DNA of 64,000 bases from Acanthamoeba sp. SK_2022b (GCA_027943245.1 JANDJZ010000156.1:1-64000); one strand, 5' to 3'; counted from the first letter of the stretch, positions 44,847 to 54,625 are shown. The notes: generated by a model not told the origin, from the sequence alone. A program made the numbers and translations.

Positions 44847-45139
44847 CTCATCTCCAAAACGGGTAAGACAGCTGGCGGGCCACTTGCGCCAAGTTAGCAG
44901 ACCAGTTTTCCGCCGCGCAGGCAGGGTGGCACCGGTGATAAAAAACTGCGACCAGTGTAAGGATGTCGGCCAGTTAAAGGAATTGGTCAGTCCAAAATAA
45001 GCCAGAATCGTGAAGTGGATCAACCAATGAGGGGTTCTGTTTTGACAGCGCAGGGCGAAAGAGTAAGTTAAAGATAACTGACATCTAAATTAAACTGGTA
45101 TAACAGCATTGCGGTGCGAGACAGGCATAAGGACAAAAC
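44847..45139. promoter_or_regulatory. Divergent yeiQ-uxuA regulatory region with candidate UxuR/ExuR sites
   Basis: Two sites resemble the GntR/FadR-type operators of UxuR and ExuR (consensus around TTGGTATACCAA): TTGGTCAGTCCAA at 44983-44995 and ACTGGTATAACAGC at 45094-45107. The second overlaps the likely -10 of uxuA (TATAAC, 45099-45104), as expected for repression. No regulator gene is in the window. Confidence 0.5.
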
Positions 45140-46330
45140 ATGGAACAAACATGGCGTTGGTATGGCCCGAACGATCCGGTTTCTTTGGACGATGTGCGTC
45201 AGGCCGGGGCGACCGGGGTGGTGACGGCGCTGCATCATATCGCGAACGGTGAAGTCTGGCCGATCGACGAAATCCGCGCGCGGCAGGCGCTGTTGGCGGA
45301 AAAGGGGCTGGTGTGGTCGGTGGTGGAGAGCGTGCCGGTACATGAGGAGATCAAAACCCACAGCGGCGACTGGCGGCGGTATATCGCCAATTACCAGCAG
45401 TCGCTGCGCAACCTGGCGGCCTGCGGCATCGATACCGTCTGCTACAACTTCATGCCGATCCTCGACTGGACGCGCACCGATCTGGCCTATCCGCTGCCGG
45501 ACGGTTCCAAAGCGCTGCGTTTCGATCAGATAGCCTTCGCCGCGTTCGAGCTGCATATCCTGCAGCGCGCCGGCGCCGAAGCCGACTATACGCCGCAGGA
45601 ACGCAGCCAGGCGGCGGCCCGTTTCGCCGCCATGAGCGAGGAGGAGAAAGCCACTCTGACCGGCAACATCATCGCCGGGCTGCCGGGGGCGGAAGAGGGC
45701 TACACGCTGGATCAGTTCCGCCGCCGGTTGGCGGAATACGACGGCATCGACAAGGCGCGGCTGCGCGAAAACATGGCGGTCTTTCTGCGTGCCATCGTGC
45801 CGGTGGCGGAAGAGGCCGGCATCCGGCTGGCGGTGCACCCCGACGATCCGCCGCGGCCGATCCTCGGCCTGCCGCGCATCGTCTCCACGATTGAAGACAT
45901 GCAGTGGCTGAAGCAGACCGTCGACAGCATTTATAACGGCTTCACCCTATGCACCGGTTCATACGGCGTGCGCGCCGATAACGATCTGGTGCGGATGATT
46001 GAGACCTTCGGCGATCGCATTCACTTTACCCACCTGCGCGCCACCTGCCGCGAGGAGAACCCGAAAAGCTTCCATGAAGGGGCACACCTGCAGGGCGATG
46101 TGGACATGGTGGCGGTGATCGAAGCGATCCTGACTGAAGAGCTGCGCCGGCAGCGGGCAGGCGATCGGCGGCCGATCCCGATGCGCCCCGATCATGGGCA
46201 TCAGATGCTGGACGACTTGAAAAAGAAAACCAATCCGGGCTATTCGGCCATCGGGCGGTTGAAAGGGCTGGCGGAGCTGCGCGGCGTCGAGCTGGCGCTC
46301 AAGCGGCGCTTTTTCCCGGAGTTGCCGTAG
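45140..46330 (+). CDS. uxuA: D-mannonate dehydratase UxuA
   Basis: The 396-residue protein matches UxuA over its length: [34 protein letters not shown], then [33 protein letters not shown], the metal-site region [26 protein letters not shown], and [12 protein letters not shown]. It dehydrates D-mannonate to 2-keto-3-deoxygluconate in glucuronate breakdown. The family is metal-dependent, with Cys and His ligands visible. It sits between yeiQ and efpL, where E. coli has no gene, so it is an insertion that makes a functional pair with yeiQ. Confidence 0.94.
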   Translation: MEQTWRWYGPNDPVSLDDVRQAGATGVVTALHHIANGEVWPIDEIRARQALLAEKGLVWSVVESVPVHEEIKTHSGDWRRYIANYQQSLRNLAACGIDTVCYNFMPILDWTRTDLAYPLPDGSKALRFDQIAFAAFELHILQRAGAEADYTPQERSQAAARFAAMSEEEKATLTGNIIAGLPGAEEGYTLDQFRRRLAEYDGIDKARLRENMAVFLRAIVPVAEEAGIRLAVHPDDPPRPILGLPRIVSTIEDMQWLKQTVDSIYNGFTLCTGSYGVRADNDLVRMIETFGDRIHFTHLRATCREENPKSFHEGAHLQGDVDMVAVIEAILTEELRRQRAGDRRPIPMRPDHGHQMLDDLKKKTNPGYSAIGRLKGLAELRGVELALKRRFFPELP

Positions 46331-46342
46331 CTGAAAATGAAA

Positions 46343-46363
46343 CGGGGCCGAGATCCGGCCCCG
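46343..46363. terminator. GC-rich hairpin between uxuA and efpL
   Basis: CGGGGCC pairs with GGCCCCG around a short loop, between the convergent ends of uxuA and efpL. It lacks a T-run. Confidence 0.6.
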
Positions 46364-46372
46364 CTGGCGCGA

Positions 46373-46945
46373 CTAGTCGGCGCGGCTCATGTAACGGCGT
46401 TCGGCGATATGAATGCGAATCTTGTCGCCGGCGCTGAGGTATTCCGGCACGTGGATCACCAGGCCGGTCGCCATGGTGGCCGGTTTGTTGCGGGCGCTGG
46501 CGGAAGCGCCTTTGATGCCCGGCGCGGTCTCGACGATTTCCATATCCACGGTCTGCGGCAGCTCCAGCGCCAGCACCTGGCCGTCCAGCGTCAGCACCTG
46601 CATGCCCGGCAGACCGCCTTCCGGAATGAACAGCAGCTCGTCTTCGATCTGGTCTTTCTTGAAGATGTACGGCGTGTAGTCTTCGTCATCCATGAACACG
46701 TATTCTTCGCCGTCGATATAGGAGAAGTTCACCTTGCGGCGCGACAGGGAAATGGTGTCCAGGATATCGTCGCCCTTGAAGCGTTCTTCCACTTTCAGGC
46801 CGGTGCGCACGTCGGAGAAGCGCATTTTGTACAGGGTGCTGGCGCCGCGGGCGCTCGGGCTCTGCACGTCGATATCTTTTACCAGCAGCAGTTTGCCGTT
46901 GTAGCTGATCGCCATGCCGCGCTTAATTTCGTTAGCTCTTGCCAT
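46373..46945 (-). CDS. efpL: Elongation factor P-like protein EfpL (YeiP)
   Basis: This 190-residue three-domain protein starts [43 protein letters not shown]. The loop tip carries Arg in SARGA rather than the modified Lys of EF-P, as in E. coli EfpL/YeiP. EfpL relieves ribosome stalling at proline stretches and other motifs. The start has no competing in-frame start nearby. mtr lies 126 bp upstream in the same direction. Confidence 0.94.
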   Translation of the reverse strand: MARANEIKRGMAISYNGKLLLVKDIDVQSPSARGASTLYKMRFSDVRTGLKVEERFKGDDILDTISLSRRKVNFSYIDGEEYVFMDDEDYTPYIFKKDQIEDELLFIPEGGLPGMQVLTLDGQVLALELPQTVDMEIVETAPGIKGASASARNKPATMATGLVIHVPEYLSAGDKIRIHIAERRYMSRAD

Positions 46946-47071
46946 TTCAATTCATCCGCAATGAAGAGTATTAGAGAAGTTGCGACAAGGTACTCGCGCC
47001 GCTGATTTCAGGCAATAGCCCGGCGTAAAAACAGTGCGGGAAAGGGAGAACAGATGCTCTCCCTTCGGGGA

Positions 47072-48316
47072 TTAGTGGAAGACCGGCAGCAGACCGAACA
47101 GCGACAGAATATGCGCGGTGGCGTTGATCAGCCCGAATAGGATGACGAACAGGATCACGCCGTTGCCGCCCGGTGCGCGGTATCCCGCCTGCGGATAGCG
47201 GCGGCGGCTGGCGCGCGCCATCAGCGCCGGCACGATCACTGCCCAAATGGTGGCCGCCAGCCCGGCGAAGCCGATGGCGTACAGGAAACCGTTCGGGAAC
47301 AGCAGCGCGGCCAGGGTCGGCGGCACAAAGGTCACCAGCGCGGTCTTGCTGCGTCCGACGGCGTCGTCCTTGAACTTGCAGAAGTCCGCCAGGTAATCGA
47401 ACAGGCCCAGCGACACGCCGAGGAACGAGCTGGCCAGCGCCATATAGGAGAAGGCGTTCAGCAGTTGGCTGACGGTCTGGCTGCTGGAGACGTTGCCCAT
47501 TTGCTTGAGCAGGCTGCCGATATTGCCGCCCTCGGCGATCACCTGCTTGAAGGCGTCGCGTGCGATATTGCCCTGAATCACATACTGCCACAGGATGTAG
47601 ATCGCCAGCGCCAGCAGGGTGCCGTACACCAGGCTGCGCACCACGGAGCCGCTGTCCTTGTGGTAGTACTTCACCAGCCCGGGAATGTTGCCGTGGTAAC
47701 CGAACGAGGTCAGCAGGTAAGGCAGCGCCGCCAGGGCGTAAGGCAGATAGCTGGCCTGATCATCGCCGGTGTTGAACAGCACCGCAGGCTGCACGTGGGT
47801 GAACATGTCGCCCACCGACATCACGAAGGTGATCACCATACCGCCGATCAGAATGGTGCTCAGGCGATCGACCGCGCGGGTGGAGAGCCAGACGATAAAC
47901 GCCACGACCAGCGCGAACACCAGGCCGGCGGTGGTCTGGCCGACGCCGACGATGCCCTCCAGCGTGTGGGCGATGATCGAGCCGCCGGCGGAGATATAGG
48001 CGTAGGTCAGGATGTACAGCACGAACGCCACCGACAGGCCGTTCACGGCGTTCCAGCCTTTACCCAGCAGATCCTTGACCATGGTGTTGAAGCTGGCGCC
48101 GCTCGGGTAGTGCAGCGTGGCTTCGAGGATCATCAGGCCGGAAAGCAACATGCAGGCCCAGGTATACACCAGCAGCGCGACGGAGCCGCTGAACCAGACA
48201 CCGGAAGTGACGATCGGAATGGAAAACATGCCGGCGCCAACGGCGGTTCCGGCAATGATCATCGCGCCGCCGAGGACGGAAGGGCGGGCCAGCTTCTGGA
48301 TGGTGTCCGTAGACAT
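47072..48316 (-). CDS. mtr: Tryptophan-specific permease Mtr
   Basis: A 414-residue, eleven-helix member of the aromatic amino-acid permease family. It starts with the Gly-rich GGAMIIAGTAVGAGMFSIPIV helix and has the ALPYLLTSFGYHGNIPGLVKYY stretch common to Mtr, TnaB and TyrP. Overall similarity is closest to Mtr, and a TrpR operator lies directly upstream, which supports Mtr over TyrP. It imports tryptophan with protons. E. coli mtr is elsewhere on the chromosome, so its presence here is a lineage difference. Confidence 0.9.
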   Translation of the reverse strand: MSTDTIQKLARPSVLGGAMIIAGTAVGAGMFSIPIVTSGVWFSGSVALLVYTWACMLLSGLMILEATLHYPSGASFNTMVKDLLGKGWNAVNGLSVAFVLYILTYAYISAGGSIIAHTLEGIVGVGQTTAGLVFALVVAFIVWLSTRAVDRLSTILIGGMVITFVMSVGDMFTHVQPAVLFNTGDDQASYLPYALAALPYLLTSFGYHGNIPGLVKYYHKDSGSVVRSLVYGTLLALAIYILWQYVIQGNIARDAFKQVIAEGGNIGSLLKQMGNVSSSQTVSQLLNAFSYMALASSFLGVSLGLFDYLADFCKFKDDAVGRSKTALVTFVPPTLAALLFPNGFLYAIGFAGLAATIWAVIVPALMARASRRRYPQAGYRAPGGNGVILFVILFGLINATAHILSLFGLLPVFH

Positions 48317-48344
48317 GCGTGCTCCTGATGGAAGAGGTTCTTTT

Positions 48345-48362
48345 GTACTAGCTCAATGGTAC
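48345..48362 (-). promoter_or_regulatory. TrpR operator upstream of mtr
   Basis: GTACTAGCTCAATGGTAC matches the TrpR operator consensus GTACTAGTTAACTAGTAC at 13 of 18 positions, with both GTAC ends intact. It lies 29 bp upstream of the mtr ATG, over the expected promoter. It predicts repression by tryptophan. Confidence 0.8.
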
Positions 48363-48580
48363 ACGGGTGTATGGCGCATGTAAAGCGGGGTAATTGCACG
48401 TTTCACGCGTTTTTGTCTGTAAATCAAGGTGTGTTGGGCGTTTATTCGCCATGGGATGACGCCGGCCGGCGCAGGGCGGTGAGTGTAAAGATCGCCGGGG
48501 CGCAGGGATTCTGCTGGCGGCCGCCGCGCGCGGCTGCTATTGTCGCGCTTCTTTTCCCCAGCCCACCAGGAGTAGCGCTG

Positions 48581-48835
48581 ATGGACTGTCGCAGCGACTG
48601 CGGCGCCTGCTGTATCGCGCCGTCAATATCCAGCCCGATCCCCGGCATGCCGAACGGCAAGCCCGCCAATACCCGCTGCATTCATCTGGATGAACAACTG
48701 CGCTGTGGCCTGTTTCATTCGCCACTGCGGCCGAAAGTGTGCGGCAGCCTGCAGCCGAGCCGCGACATGTGCCACGATCACCGCGATCAGGCGCTGATTT
48801 ATCTCGCCAGGCTGGAAGCGGACACCGCGCCCTAA
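48581..48835 (+). CDS. yeiW: YkgJ/UPF0153-family cysteine-cluster protein YeiW
   Basis: The 84-residue product has the CxxCGACC-type cysteine cluster near the start ([33 protein letters not shown]) and further Cys in LRCGLFHS and KVCGSL, the zinc/iron-binding pattern of the UPF0153 family. E. coli yeiW lies in the same place, between setB and efpL. The ATG at 48581 has CCAGGAGTAG upstream. Its last bases overlap the convergent setB gene. Biochemical function is unknown. Confidence 0.88.
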   Translation: MDCRSDCGACCIAPSISSPIPGMPNGKPANTRCIHLDEQLRCGLFHSPLRPKVCGSLQPSRDMCHDHRDQALIYLARLEADTAP

Positions 48836-50007
48836 GCGTCTTTCAACCGCCACAGGCACAGCGTGGCCCCCACCGTCATCGCCAGCGCGGCGTAAAACAC
48901 CGCATGGTAGTTCCAGATTTCCGCCACCGCGCCGGCGATCGAGCCGGCGATGATCCAGCCCACCCGGGTGGTGTTGGTGAACAGCGTGGTGGCCGCCCCG
49001 GCCTGGCCGGGCATCAAATCCTGAAAGTAGAGCATGCCGATCCCCGCCAGCACGCCGATAAACGCCGCATTCAGCAGCTGCAGGGCGATGAGCTGCCAGC
49101 TGCCGGTGATAAACAGCAGGCCGCAGTAGAACAGCACGCCAGCGACCACTGCCCCGCGCATCAGGCGGCGTTTGCCGCAGCGCTTCGCCGCCAGGCCGGC
49201 GAGCAGCATGACCGGGATCTCCAGCCCGGCGGCGGCGCCCATCAATATCCCGGCCAGCCGCTCCGGCAGCCGCAGCTCGTGCACCACGTACAGCGGCATG
49301 TTGATCAGGTACATGCTGTTGGCGGTCCACATCAGGGTGCAGGCGACGAACAGCAGCAGCGAATCGCGGCGGTGCTGCCGCGGTGCGGCCAGGGGCGCGT
49401 TCGTCGCCGCGGTTTTCGGCATCGAGGGCAGCCGTTTCCACACCAGCAGGCCGCACAGCACAAAGGCCGCCGCGCCCGCCAGATACATGGCCTTAAAGCC
49501 GAAGCCCAGCGCTAGCGCGAAGGCGATCGGCGGGCCAATGACCCAGGCCAGGGAGACCTGGGCGCGCATGATGGAGGTGAACATCACCGCCTCGCGGCCG
49601 GTACGGTCGGCATGCTCACGCGCCAGCGCAAACATCTGCGGGTTGGCGGTGGAGCCGAAGCTGGTAAGCACCACGCCGACGATCAGCAGCAGGTAATAGT
49701 TGCGGTTCCAGGCGAACAGCGTGAACCCCAGCGCACCCAGCATGCAGCAGAGGAAGATCAGCGATTTGCGGTCGCCTTGTTTATCTGAACGGCCGGCGAG
49801 AAACTGGCTGACCAGAATGCCGATCACCGCGCTGCCGGTAAAGAACAGCCCGACCAGCGCCGGGCGTACCTTGACCTCGGTTTCCAGAAACAGGCTCAGC
49901 GTCGGGGTTTGCAGGGCGCCGGCGATGCCGGTCAGGAACGCCACCGCCAAAAAGGCCAGCGAAGTGAGATCGGGCGCGCGTCGCGTTACTGCGGATGAAG
50001 TCGGCAT
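48832..50007 (-). CDS. setB: Sugar efflux transporter SetB
   Basis: A 391-residue, 12-helix MFS protein with the SET-family signatures [17 protein letters not shown] after helix 2 and the [30 protein letters not shown]-terminal part. E. coli SetB exports lactose and glucose analogues. setB lies next to the fru operon in E. coli; here torYZ and a NUDIX gene have come between. It overlaps yeiW by 4 bp at the convergent ends. Confidence 0.9.
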   Translation of the reverse strand: MPTSSAVTRRAPDLTSLAFLAVAFLTGIAGALQTPTLSLFLETEVKVRPALVGLFFTGSAVIGILVSQFLAGRSDKQGDRKSLIFLCCMLGALGFTLFAWNRNYYLLLIVGVVLTSFGSTANPQMFALAREHADRTGREAVMFTSIMRAQVSLAWVIGPPIAFALALGFGFKAMYLAGAAAFVLCGLLVWKRLPSMPKTAATNAPLAAPRQHRRDSLLLFVACTLMWTANSMYLINMPLYVVHELRLPERLAGILMGAAAGLEIPVMLLAGLAAKRCGKRRLMRGAVVAGVLFYCGLLFITGSWQLIALQLLNAAFIGVLAGIGMLYFQDLMPGQAGAATTLFTNTTRVGWIIAGSIAGAVAEIWNYHAVFYAALAMTVGATLCLWRLKDA

Positions 50008-50128
50008 GGTGGTTGAGAATTCGTCGAAAAAGGAAGGTCGCGCGCATCATACGCCCGTTGAAATGAAACGCAAACCGCTCCCTTGCGGTGAAGGGTAAAC
50101 GGATATGTCGCGCGGCGACGAGAAAAAA

Positions 50129-50305
50129 GGGGCGCGTCGCGCCCCCCAGACCGTTGACAAAGGAGGAAAAAACGTGGTTTTTCCTCCTTTGTGGTCATCA
50201 GCCGAAAATCAATTTATTGATTTTCCCTGTTTGTTATCCGCTGCTTTCTGCAAACCGGGCAATGACATGAGGTTTGTCATCAACCTCAGGGGCGCGTCGC
50301 GCCCC
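50129..50305 (-). repeat. Hairpin array between torZ and setB, bounded by two copies of one terminator-like stem
   Basis: Five inverted repeats lie in under 180 bp. GGGGCGCGTCGCGCCCC occurs twice (50129-50145 and 50289-50305). Between them are a perfect 14-bp stem CAAAGGAGGAAAAA/TTTTTCCTCCTTTG (50158-50191), AAAATCAATTTATTGATTTT (50205-50224), and TGAGGTT/AACCTCA (50268-50288). On the minus strand the series starts 17 bp after the torZ stop, and only the last stem is followed by a T-run. There is no open frame. It could be a torZ 3' structure, a small RNA, or a mobile-repeat remnant. Confidence 0.8.
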
Positions 50306-50321
50306 TTTGCTTGCCGGTAAA

Positions 50322-52796
50322 TCAGGCGCCTTGCGGCACCGCGTGCGCGGTATTTTTCAATACCGGCCCCCGATACTTCTCGATCTGCAGCTGCGCCATC
50401 TGCCCGCAGTTGCCCTGCGCCAGGCTGGAAGAGCCGATGTCGAAGGTCAGGCAGTTGACGTTGCCGTTCTTGCACAGCGAGCCGGGCTGCGCCGGATCGG
50501 CCGGATCGAACCAGGCGCCTTCGCTGATGCGCACCACGCCCGGTCGCACGTCTTCGCTGACCACCGCGCCCACCAGGATCTGGCCGCGATCGTTGAACGC
50601 CCGCACCAGATCGCCGCCGCTGATGCCGCGCGGCTGCGCGTCCTGCGGATGGATCAGGATAGCTTCACGATCCGCTACCGCGTATTTCTCGCGCAGCGGC
50701 GTGTTGTCGAGCTGAGAGTGCAGCCGGTTGGTCGGGTGCGCGGTATTGAGCGACAGCGGATATTTGGCCGCTTCCGGCCCGCGATACCACTCGTGCGGCG
50801 GCATCCAGGTCGGGATGCCGGGGCAATCCTCGTAATGCATTTTGGCGATGGCGTCGGAGTAGATCTCGATCTTGCCCGACGGCGTGCCCAGCGGGTTCAA
50901 CAGCGGGTTGTCGCGATAGTCGGCGAAGCGCACCCACTGCGTGTTGGCCTCCGGCACCGGGAAGCGCACGTAGTTGTTGGATTGCCAGAACATGTCGAAC
51001 GGCGGCAGCGCCACCCGGGCCGCGCGCGCCTGGTTCTTCATGTCGTCGTACATGCCTTTCAGCCACTGGGTTTCGTCCTTGCCCTCGGTAAAGGCTTCCT
51101 GCACGCCCAGCCTGGCCGCCATCGCCGAGAAGATGTCGAAGTCGCTGCGCGACTCGTGCTGCGGCGGCACGCATTGATGCATTGGGAACACGTAGAGCTG
51201 CGAATAGTCGCCGCCCATTTCCAGATCGTTGCGCTCGTAGCTGGTGGTGGCCGGCAGCACGATGTCGGCATGCTTGGCGGTGGCGGTCCAGTAAGGCTCG
51301 TTGACCACGATGGTGTCCGGCCGCTGCCAGGCTTTGACCAGGTTATTGGTGTCCTGATGCTGGTGGAAGGTGTTGCCGCCCGCCACATACACCATTTTCA
51401 CCTCAGGGTAAGTGACCTTGGCACCGTTGAAGTCGATGGTTTTGCCCGGATTGCTCAGGCATTCGGCGATGCGCGCCACCGGGATCGGCGCCGGGGAGTT
51501 CTTCGGTGCGTTGCCGGCGGAGATGCCGGCGATGATGCCGCCCTTGGCGGTCGGGCTGCCGCCGGAGGAATAGTGGTAGCTGAAGCCGAAGCCGCCGCCC
51601 GGCAGGCCGATCTGGCCGAGCATCGCCGCCACCGTCACCAGCAGCCAGTGCTGCTGTTCGCCGTGGTGCTGGCGCTGAATGCCCCAGCCGCCCATGATCA
51701 TGGTGCGATGCTTCGCCATCTCGCGCGCCAGACCGCGCAGCGTGTCGGCATCGACGCCGCTGATGTCGGCCGCCCATTCGGCGGTTTTCGCCACGCCGTC
51801 GCTCTCGCCCAGCAGGTAGGCCTGGAACTTGTCGAAGCCGACGGTGTAGGTTTTCAGGAAGTCCGGGTTATGCAGCTTCTCGGTCAGCAGCGTGTGGGCG
51901 ATGCCGATCAGCATGGCGCCGTCGGTATAAGGACGCGGGGCGATCCACTGCGCATTGACGAATTTGGCGCTGTCGCTGTGCACCGGATCGATGCTGATCA
52001 CCCGGGTGCCTTTCTTCTTCAGCGCCTCGAAGCCGGTCTGGCCGACGTGATCCGGCACGTTCCAGCTGTTTTTCAGCGTGACCATCGGGTTGCAGCCCCA
52101 CAGGATCACCAGCTCGCTGTTCTCGATCACGTTCGGCCAGGCGGTCTGCTGTTCGTAGACCTCCATCGAACCGACCACGTGCGACATGATCACCTGCGCC
52201 GCGCCGGTGGAGTAGTCGCCGGCGTAGCCGAGGAAACCGCCGGTCAGGTTCATCAGGCGCTGCAGCAGCGTGCGGCTGTTGTGCAGCATGCCGACGCTTT
52301 TCCAGCCGTAGGAACCGGCGTAGATCGACTGCGGCCCGTGATCTTTTTGCAGGCGAACGATCTCATTGCACACCAGCTCGGTCGCTTTGTCCCAGCTGAC
52401 GCGCACCCACTCGTCGCGGCCGCGCAGCTCGGTATGGCTGCCGGGGCCGCCTTCCAGCCAGCTTTTACGCACCATCGGGTATTTGATGCGGTTCTCGGCG
52501 TGCACCTGATAAGGCGCCATGGTGATCAGCTCATTGGGGTACGGATCGTCCTGCACCGGCTGCACGCCGACCATCTTGCCGTCTTGCACGATGGCCTCGA
52601 ATGCGCCCCAGTGGGCGCCGGTCAGAATGCCTTTTTGCGCCTGACGCAAGACGATGAATTGCGGCAGCGCTTCGCTGATGGCCTGCGCCAGCGCCGCTTT
52701 GGGCCATAAGCCTGCCAGCAGCGGGGCGGCGGCCAGCGCGGCGGCCCCGGTCAGGAAGCGGCGGCGGCTCATTGTTAACGGTTGTTGGTTGCTCAT
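50322..52796 (-). CDS. torZ: Periplasmic TMAO/biotin-sulfoxide reductase TorZ (molybdoenzyme)
   Basis: An 824-residue DMSO-reductase-family enzyme with a Tat signal (MSRRRFLTGAAALAAAPLLAG after eight extra residues). The likely Mo-ligand Ser lies in AGDYSTGAAQVIMSHVVGSMEVYEQQT (about residue 190). The extra N-terminal residues are kept because GGGAGAAG is correctly spaced from the ATG at 52796. It resembles E. coli TorZ more than TorA (AGSYGWKSVGMLHNSRTLLQR). It reduces TMAO and S- or N-oxides using electrons from the TorY-type cytochrome encoded 12 bp upstream. No torD-type chaperone gene is adjacent. Confidence 0.88.
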   Translation of the reverse strand: MSNQQPLTMSRRRFLTGAAALAAAPLLAGLWPKAALAQAISEALPQFIVLRQAQKGILTGAHWGAFEAIVQDGKMVGVQPVQDDPYPNELITMAPYQVHAENRIKYPMVRKSWLEGGPGSHTELRGRDEWVRVSWDKATELVCNEIVRLQKDHGPQSIYAGSYGWKSVGMLHNSRTLLQRLMNLTGGFLGYAGDYSTGAAQVIMSHVVGSMEVYEQQTAWPNVIENSELVILWGCNPMVTLKNSWNVPDHVGQTGFEALKKKGTRVISIDPVHSDSAKFVNAQWIAPRPYTDGAMLIGIAHTLLTEKLHNPDFLKTYTVGFDKFQAYLLGESDGVAKTAEWAADISGVDADTLRGLAREMAKHRTMIMGGWGIQRQHHGEQQHWLLVTVAAMLGQIGLPGGGFGFSYHYSSGGSPTAKGGIIAGISAGNAPKNSPAPIPVARIAECLSNPGKTIDFNGAKVTYPEVKMVYVAGGNTFHQHQDTNNLVKAWQRPDTIVVNEPYWTATAKHADIVLPATTSYERNDLEMGGDYSQLYVFPMHQCVPPQHESRSDFDIFSAMAARLGVQEAFTEGKDETQWLKGMYDDMKNQARAARVALPPFDMFWQSNNYVRFPVPEANTQWVRFADYRDNPLLNPLGTPSGKIEIYSDAIAKMHYEDCPGIPTWMPPHEWYRGPEAAKYPLSLNTAHPTNRLHSQLDNTPLREKYAVADREAILIHPQDAQPRGISGGDLVRAFNDRGQILVGAVVSEDVRPGVVRISEGAWFDPADPAQPGSLCKNGNVNCLTFDIGSSSLAQGNCGQMAQLQIEKYRGPVLKNTAHAVPQGA

Positions 52797-52808
52797 TGCG
52801 CTTCTCCC

Positions 52809-53969
52809 TTAAAGCTTGGCCGGTGCGGCAGGTGGCATGTCGCTGGCGTGTTTTTGTACGTATTGCGTCAGCACGCGCAGCTGTTCCTGCGTCAGCGAGG
52901 TGCGCGGCGCCATGCCTTTGATGACGCCGATCCATTGGTTGGCGTTGAAGCGATCGAGCGCGGTCAGCCCGTGGCAACCGGTGCAGTTGGCCGACATCAT
53001 GTCCGCGGCGTAGCGCCAGATTTTTTGCTGATCGTCAATCAACTGTTTACGCGGCAGCCACACCTGCAGAGAAACCTGATGCCAGACCAGGCCGGTTTCC
53101 GCATCGGTCTGGGTGGAGGCGGTCTTCAGCTGTTGGCGCGCGTCTTCACCCAGCAGCACGCTGAGGATGCGTTTGCCCTGCGCAGCGTAGAACACTTCGC
53201 TGACGCCGTCCTGCTGCCAGCCGCTGACGGTGGCCAGCACCTTGTCGCCCTGCTGCTTAACCACCTGCACTTCGGTGGACGGCATCAGGTTGCCGGCGTT
53301 ATGGCTGTCATCCGCGCTGAGGAAGAACGGTTCTGTGGCGATGGTGTAGAGGGTGGTGGCGTCCGGTGCGGTCAGCGCCGCGGCCTTCGCCAGCTCGGCG
53401 GCGCCGGCCTGGGTTTCGCCGCTCATGTCCGGCAGGATGTGGGCCACGCCCTTATGGCAATCGATGCATGTCTCGCCCTGTTTGATCGCCACCGGGTGCT
53501 GCAGGCGCGCCTCAGGGCGCTGGGCGGTGATGTCCATGGCGTCGTAGCTGTGGCAGGAGCGGCAGGTGGCCGAGTCGTTCTCTTTCAGCGTTTTCCAGAC
53601 CGACTGCGCCATCGCCAGCTTGTGCGCTTCGTATTTTTCCGGCGTATCGATGGTGCCGACCATTTCGCCATAAATGTCTTTCACCGCGCGGATTTTGGTC
53701 CACAGGTAATCGATCGGCTGGTGCGGCACGTGGCAGTCGGCGCACTCGGCGCGGATGCCCTTGGTGTTTTGGAAGTGGACGCTGCCCTGATATTCGGCCA
53801 GCGGTTGTTGCATGGTGTGGCAGGAAACGCAGAAGGCGGTATCGCTGGTTTTATGGAAGACGGTGGCGGTCCCGGCCAACAGCGCCGCGCCGAGGATAAT
53901 CCCCAGCAGCAAAAGCCATAGCCATCCCCACCGGCGCTTTTTTTCAAAGCCAGTCAGTTTTTTGCTCAT
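52809..53969 (-). CDS. torY: Pentahaem c-type cytochrome TorY/TorC
   Basis: The 386-residue membrane-anchored cytochrome has one N-terminal helix (RRWGWLWLLLLGIILGAALLAGTA) and five CxxCH haem sites: CVSCH, CADCH, CRSCH, CIDCH and, in a separate C-terminal domain, CTGCH. This is the NapC/NirT-type tetrahaem core plus the C-terminal monohaem domain of TorC/TorY. It takes electrons from menaquinol and passes them to TorZ. The ATG at 53969 gives the family N-terminus. It is first in the torYZ operon. Confidence 0.92.
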   Translation of the reverse strand: MSKKLTGFEKKRRWGWLWLLLLGIILGAALLAGTATVFHKTSDTAFCVSCHTMQQPLAEYQGSVHFQNTKGIRAECADCHVPHQPIDYLWTKIRAVKDIYGEMVGTIDTPEKYEAHKLAMAQSVWKTLKENDSATCRSCHSYDAMDITAQRPEARLQHPVAIKQGETCIDCHKGVAHILPDMSGETQAGAAELAKAAALTAPDATTLYTIATEPFFLSADDSHNAGNLMPSTEVQVVKQQGDKVLATVSGWQQDGVSEVFYAAQGKRILSVLLGEDARQQLKTASTQTDAETGLVWHQVSLQVWLPRKQLIDDQQKIWRYAADMMSANCTGCHGLTALDRFNANQWIGVIKGMAPRTSLTQEQLRVLTQYVQKHASDMPPAAPAKL

Positions 53970-54075
53970 GGTAAACCCGCTTATAATTATGAATTTAAAA
54001 TAAAATCTTGCCAAAAGGCCGCCGACCGGAGGTCAGAATGCCACGTCGATTGCAGGGGTAATAATAGAAGAGGGT

Positions 54076-54091
54076 TAACCCCATAGGGTTA
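54076..54091. promoter_or_regulatory. Palindrome upstream of torY resembling a NarL/NarP 7-2-7 site
   Basis: TAACCCCATAGGGTTA is a perfect 7-2-7 inverted repeat 107 bp upstream of torY. Nitrate/nitrite regulators NarL and NarP bind 7-2-7 heptamer pairs (TACYYMT); here each heptamer fits partly. The region is AT-rich, as expected for a promoter. Assignment is tentative. Confidence 0.4.
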
Positions 54092-54202
54092 TCCGTAGTC
54101 AAAAAAAGGGCATATATCGCAAAAAATAGCGTTATATTCTAATTTATATAGCGGTGGGACGATGCGGCAGGGGAAGCGAGCGCAACATGCGCTCGCGATG
54201 GG

Positions 54203-54625
54203 TCAGGCCGTGGGCACATAGGCCTGGCCGCTCAGCCACAGGCGGATGGCGGTGCGGCTGGCTTCGAAATGCGGCTCCGGCAGGGCGTCTGGCGCGCACC
54301 AGCGCCACTCGGCGCACTTTTCAGGTTCTTTCAACTCGGCGCTGCCGCCGGGATGATCCACCTGCAGGCAGACTGACACCGTGTGTTTGCCTTCGGCGCG
54401 CCAGGTTTGCAGATTGTTGCTGACGCCCACGAAGCGCGGCGGGTCGATGAGCAACCCGGTCTCTTCGGCGATTTCGCGCTGGGCACACTGCTCGAAGGTT
54501 TCACCGGCCTCCAGATGCCCGCCGGGGATCGACCAAAAGGGCGCGTGCGGGCCGCAGCGTTTGCCCAACAAAATCTCGCCCTGCGGGTTGACGATGATCA
54601 CCCCGACGCCCGTCACTACGTTCAT
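54203..54625 (-). CDS. NUDIX hydrolase
   Basis: The 140-residue protein has a complete Nudix box, GGHLEAGETFEQCAQREIAEETGL (G-x5-E-x7-REUxEExGU), at about residues 35-58. It therefore probably hydrolyses a nucleoside diphosphate derivative. The overall size and PHAPFWSIPGGH stretch resemble NudG/NUDT15-like proteins, but the substrate cannot be read from the sequence. The ATG at 54625 has GGAGAAAAGC upstream. It lies between torYZ and fruBKA and shows no link to either. Confidence 0.85.
   Translation of the reverse strand: MNVVTGVGVIIVNPQGEILLGKRCGPHAPFWSIPGGHLEAGETFEQCAQREIAEETGLLIDPPRFVGVSNNLQTWRAEGKHTVSVCLQVDHPGGSAELKEPEKCAEWRWCAPDALPEPHFEASRTAIRLWLSGQAYVPTA

Noticed and set aside
50274..52709. 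811-codon plus-strand frame opposite torZ
   Set aside because: It is the antisense shadow of torZ, full of Arg and His with no recognisable domain; the minus-strand gene is certain.
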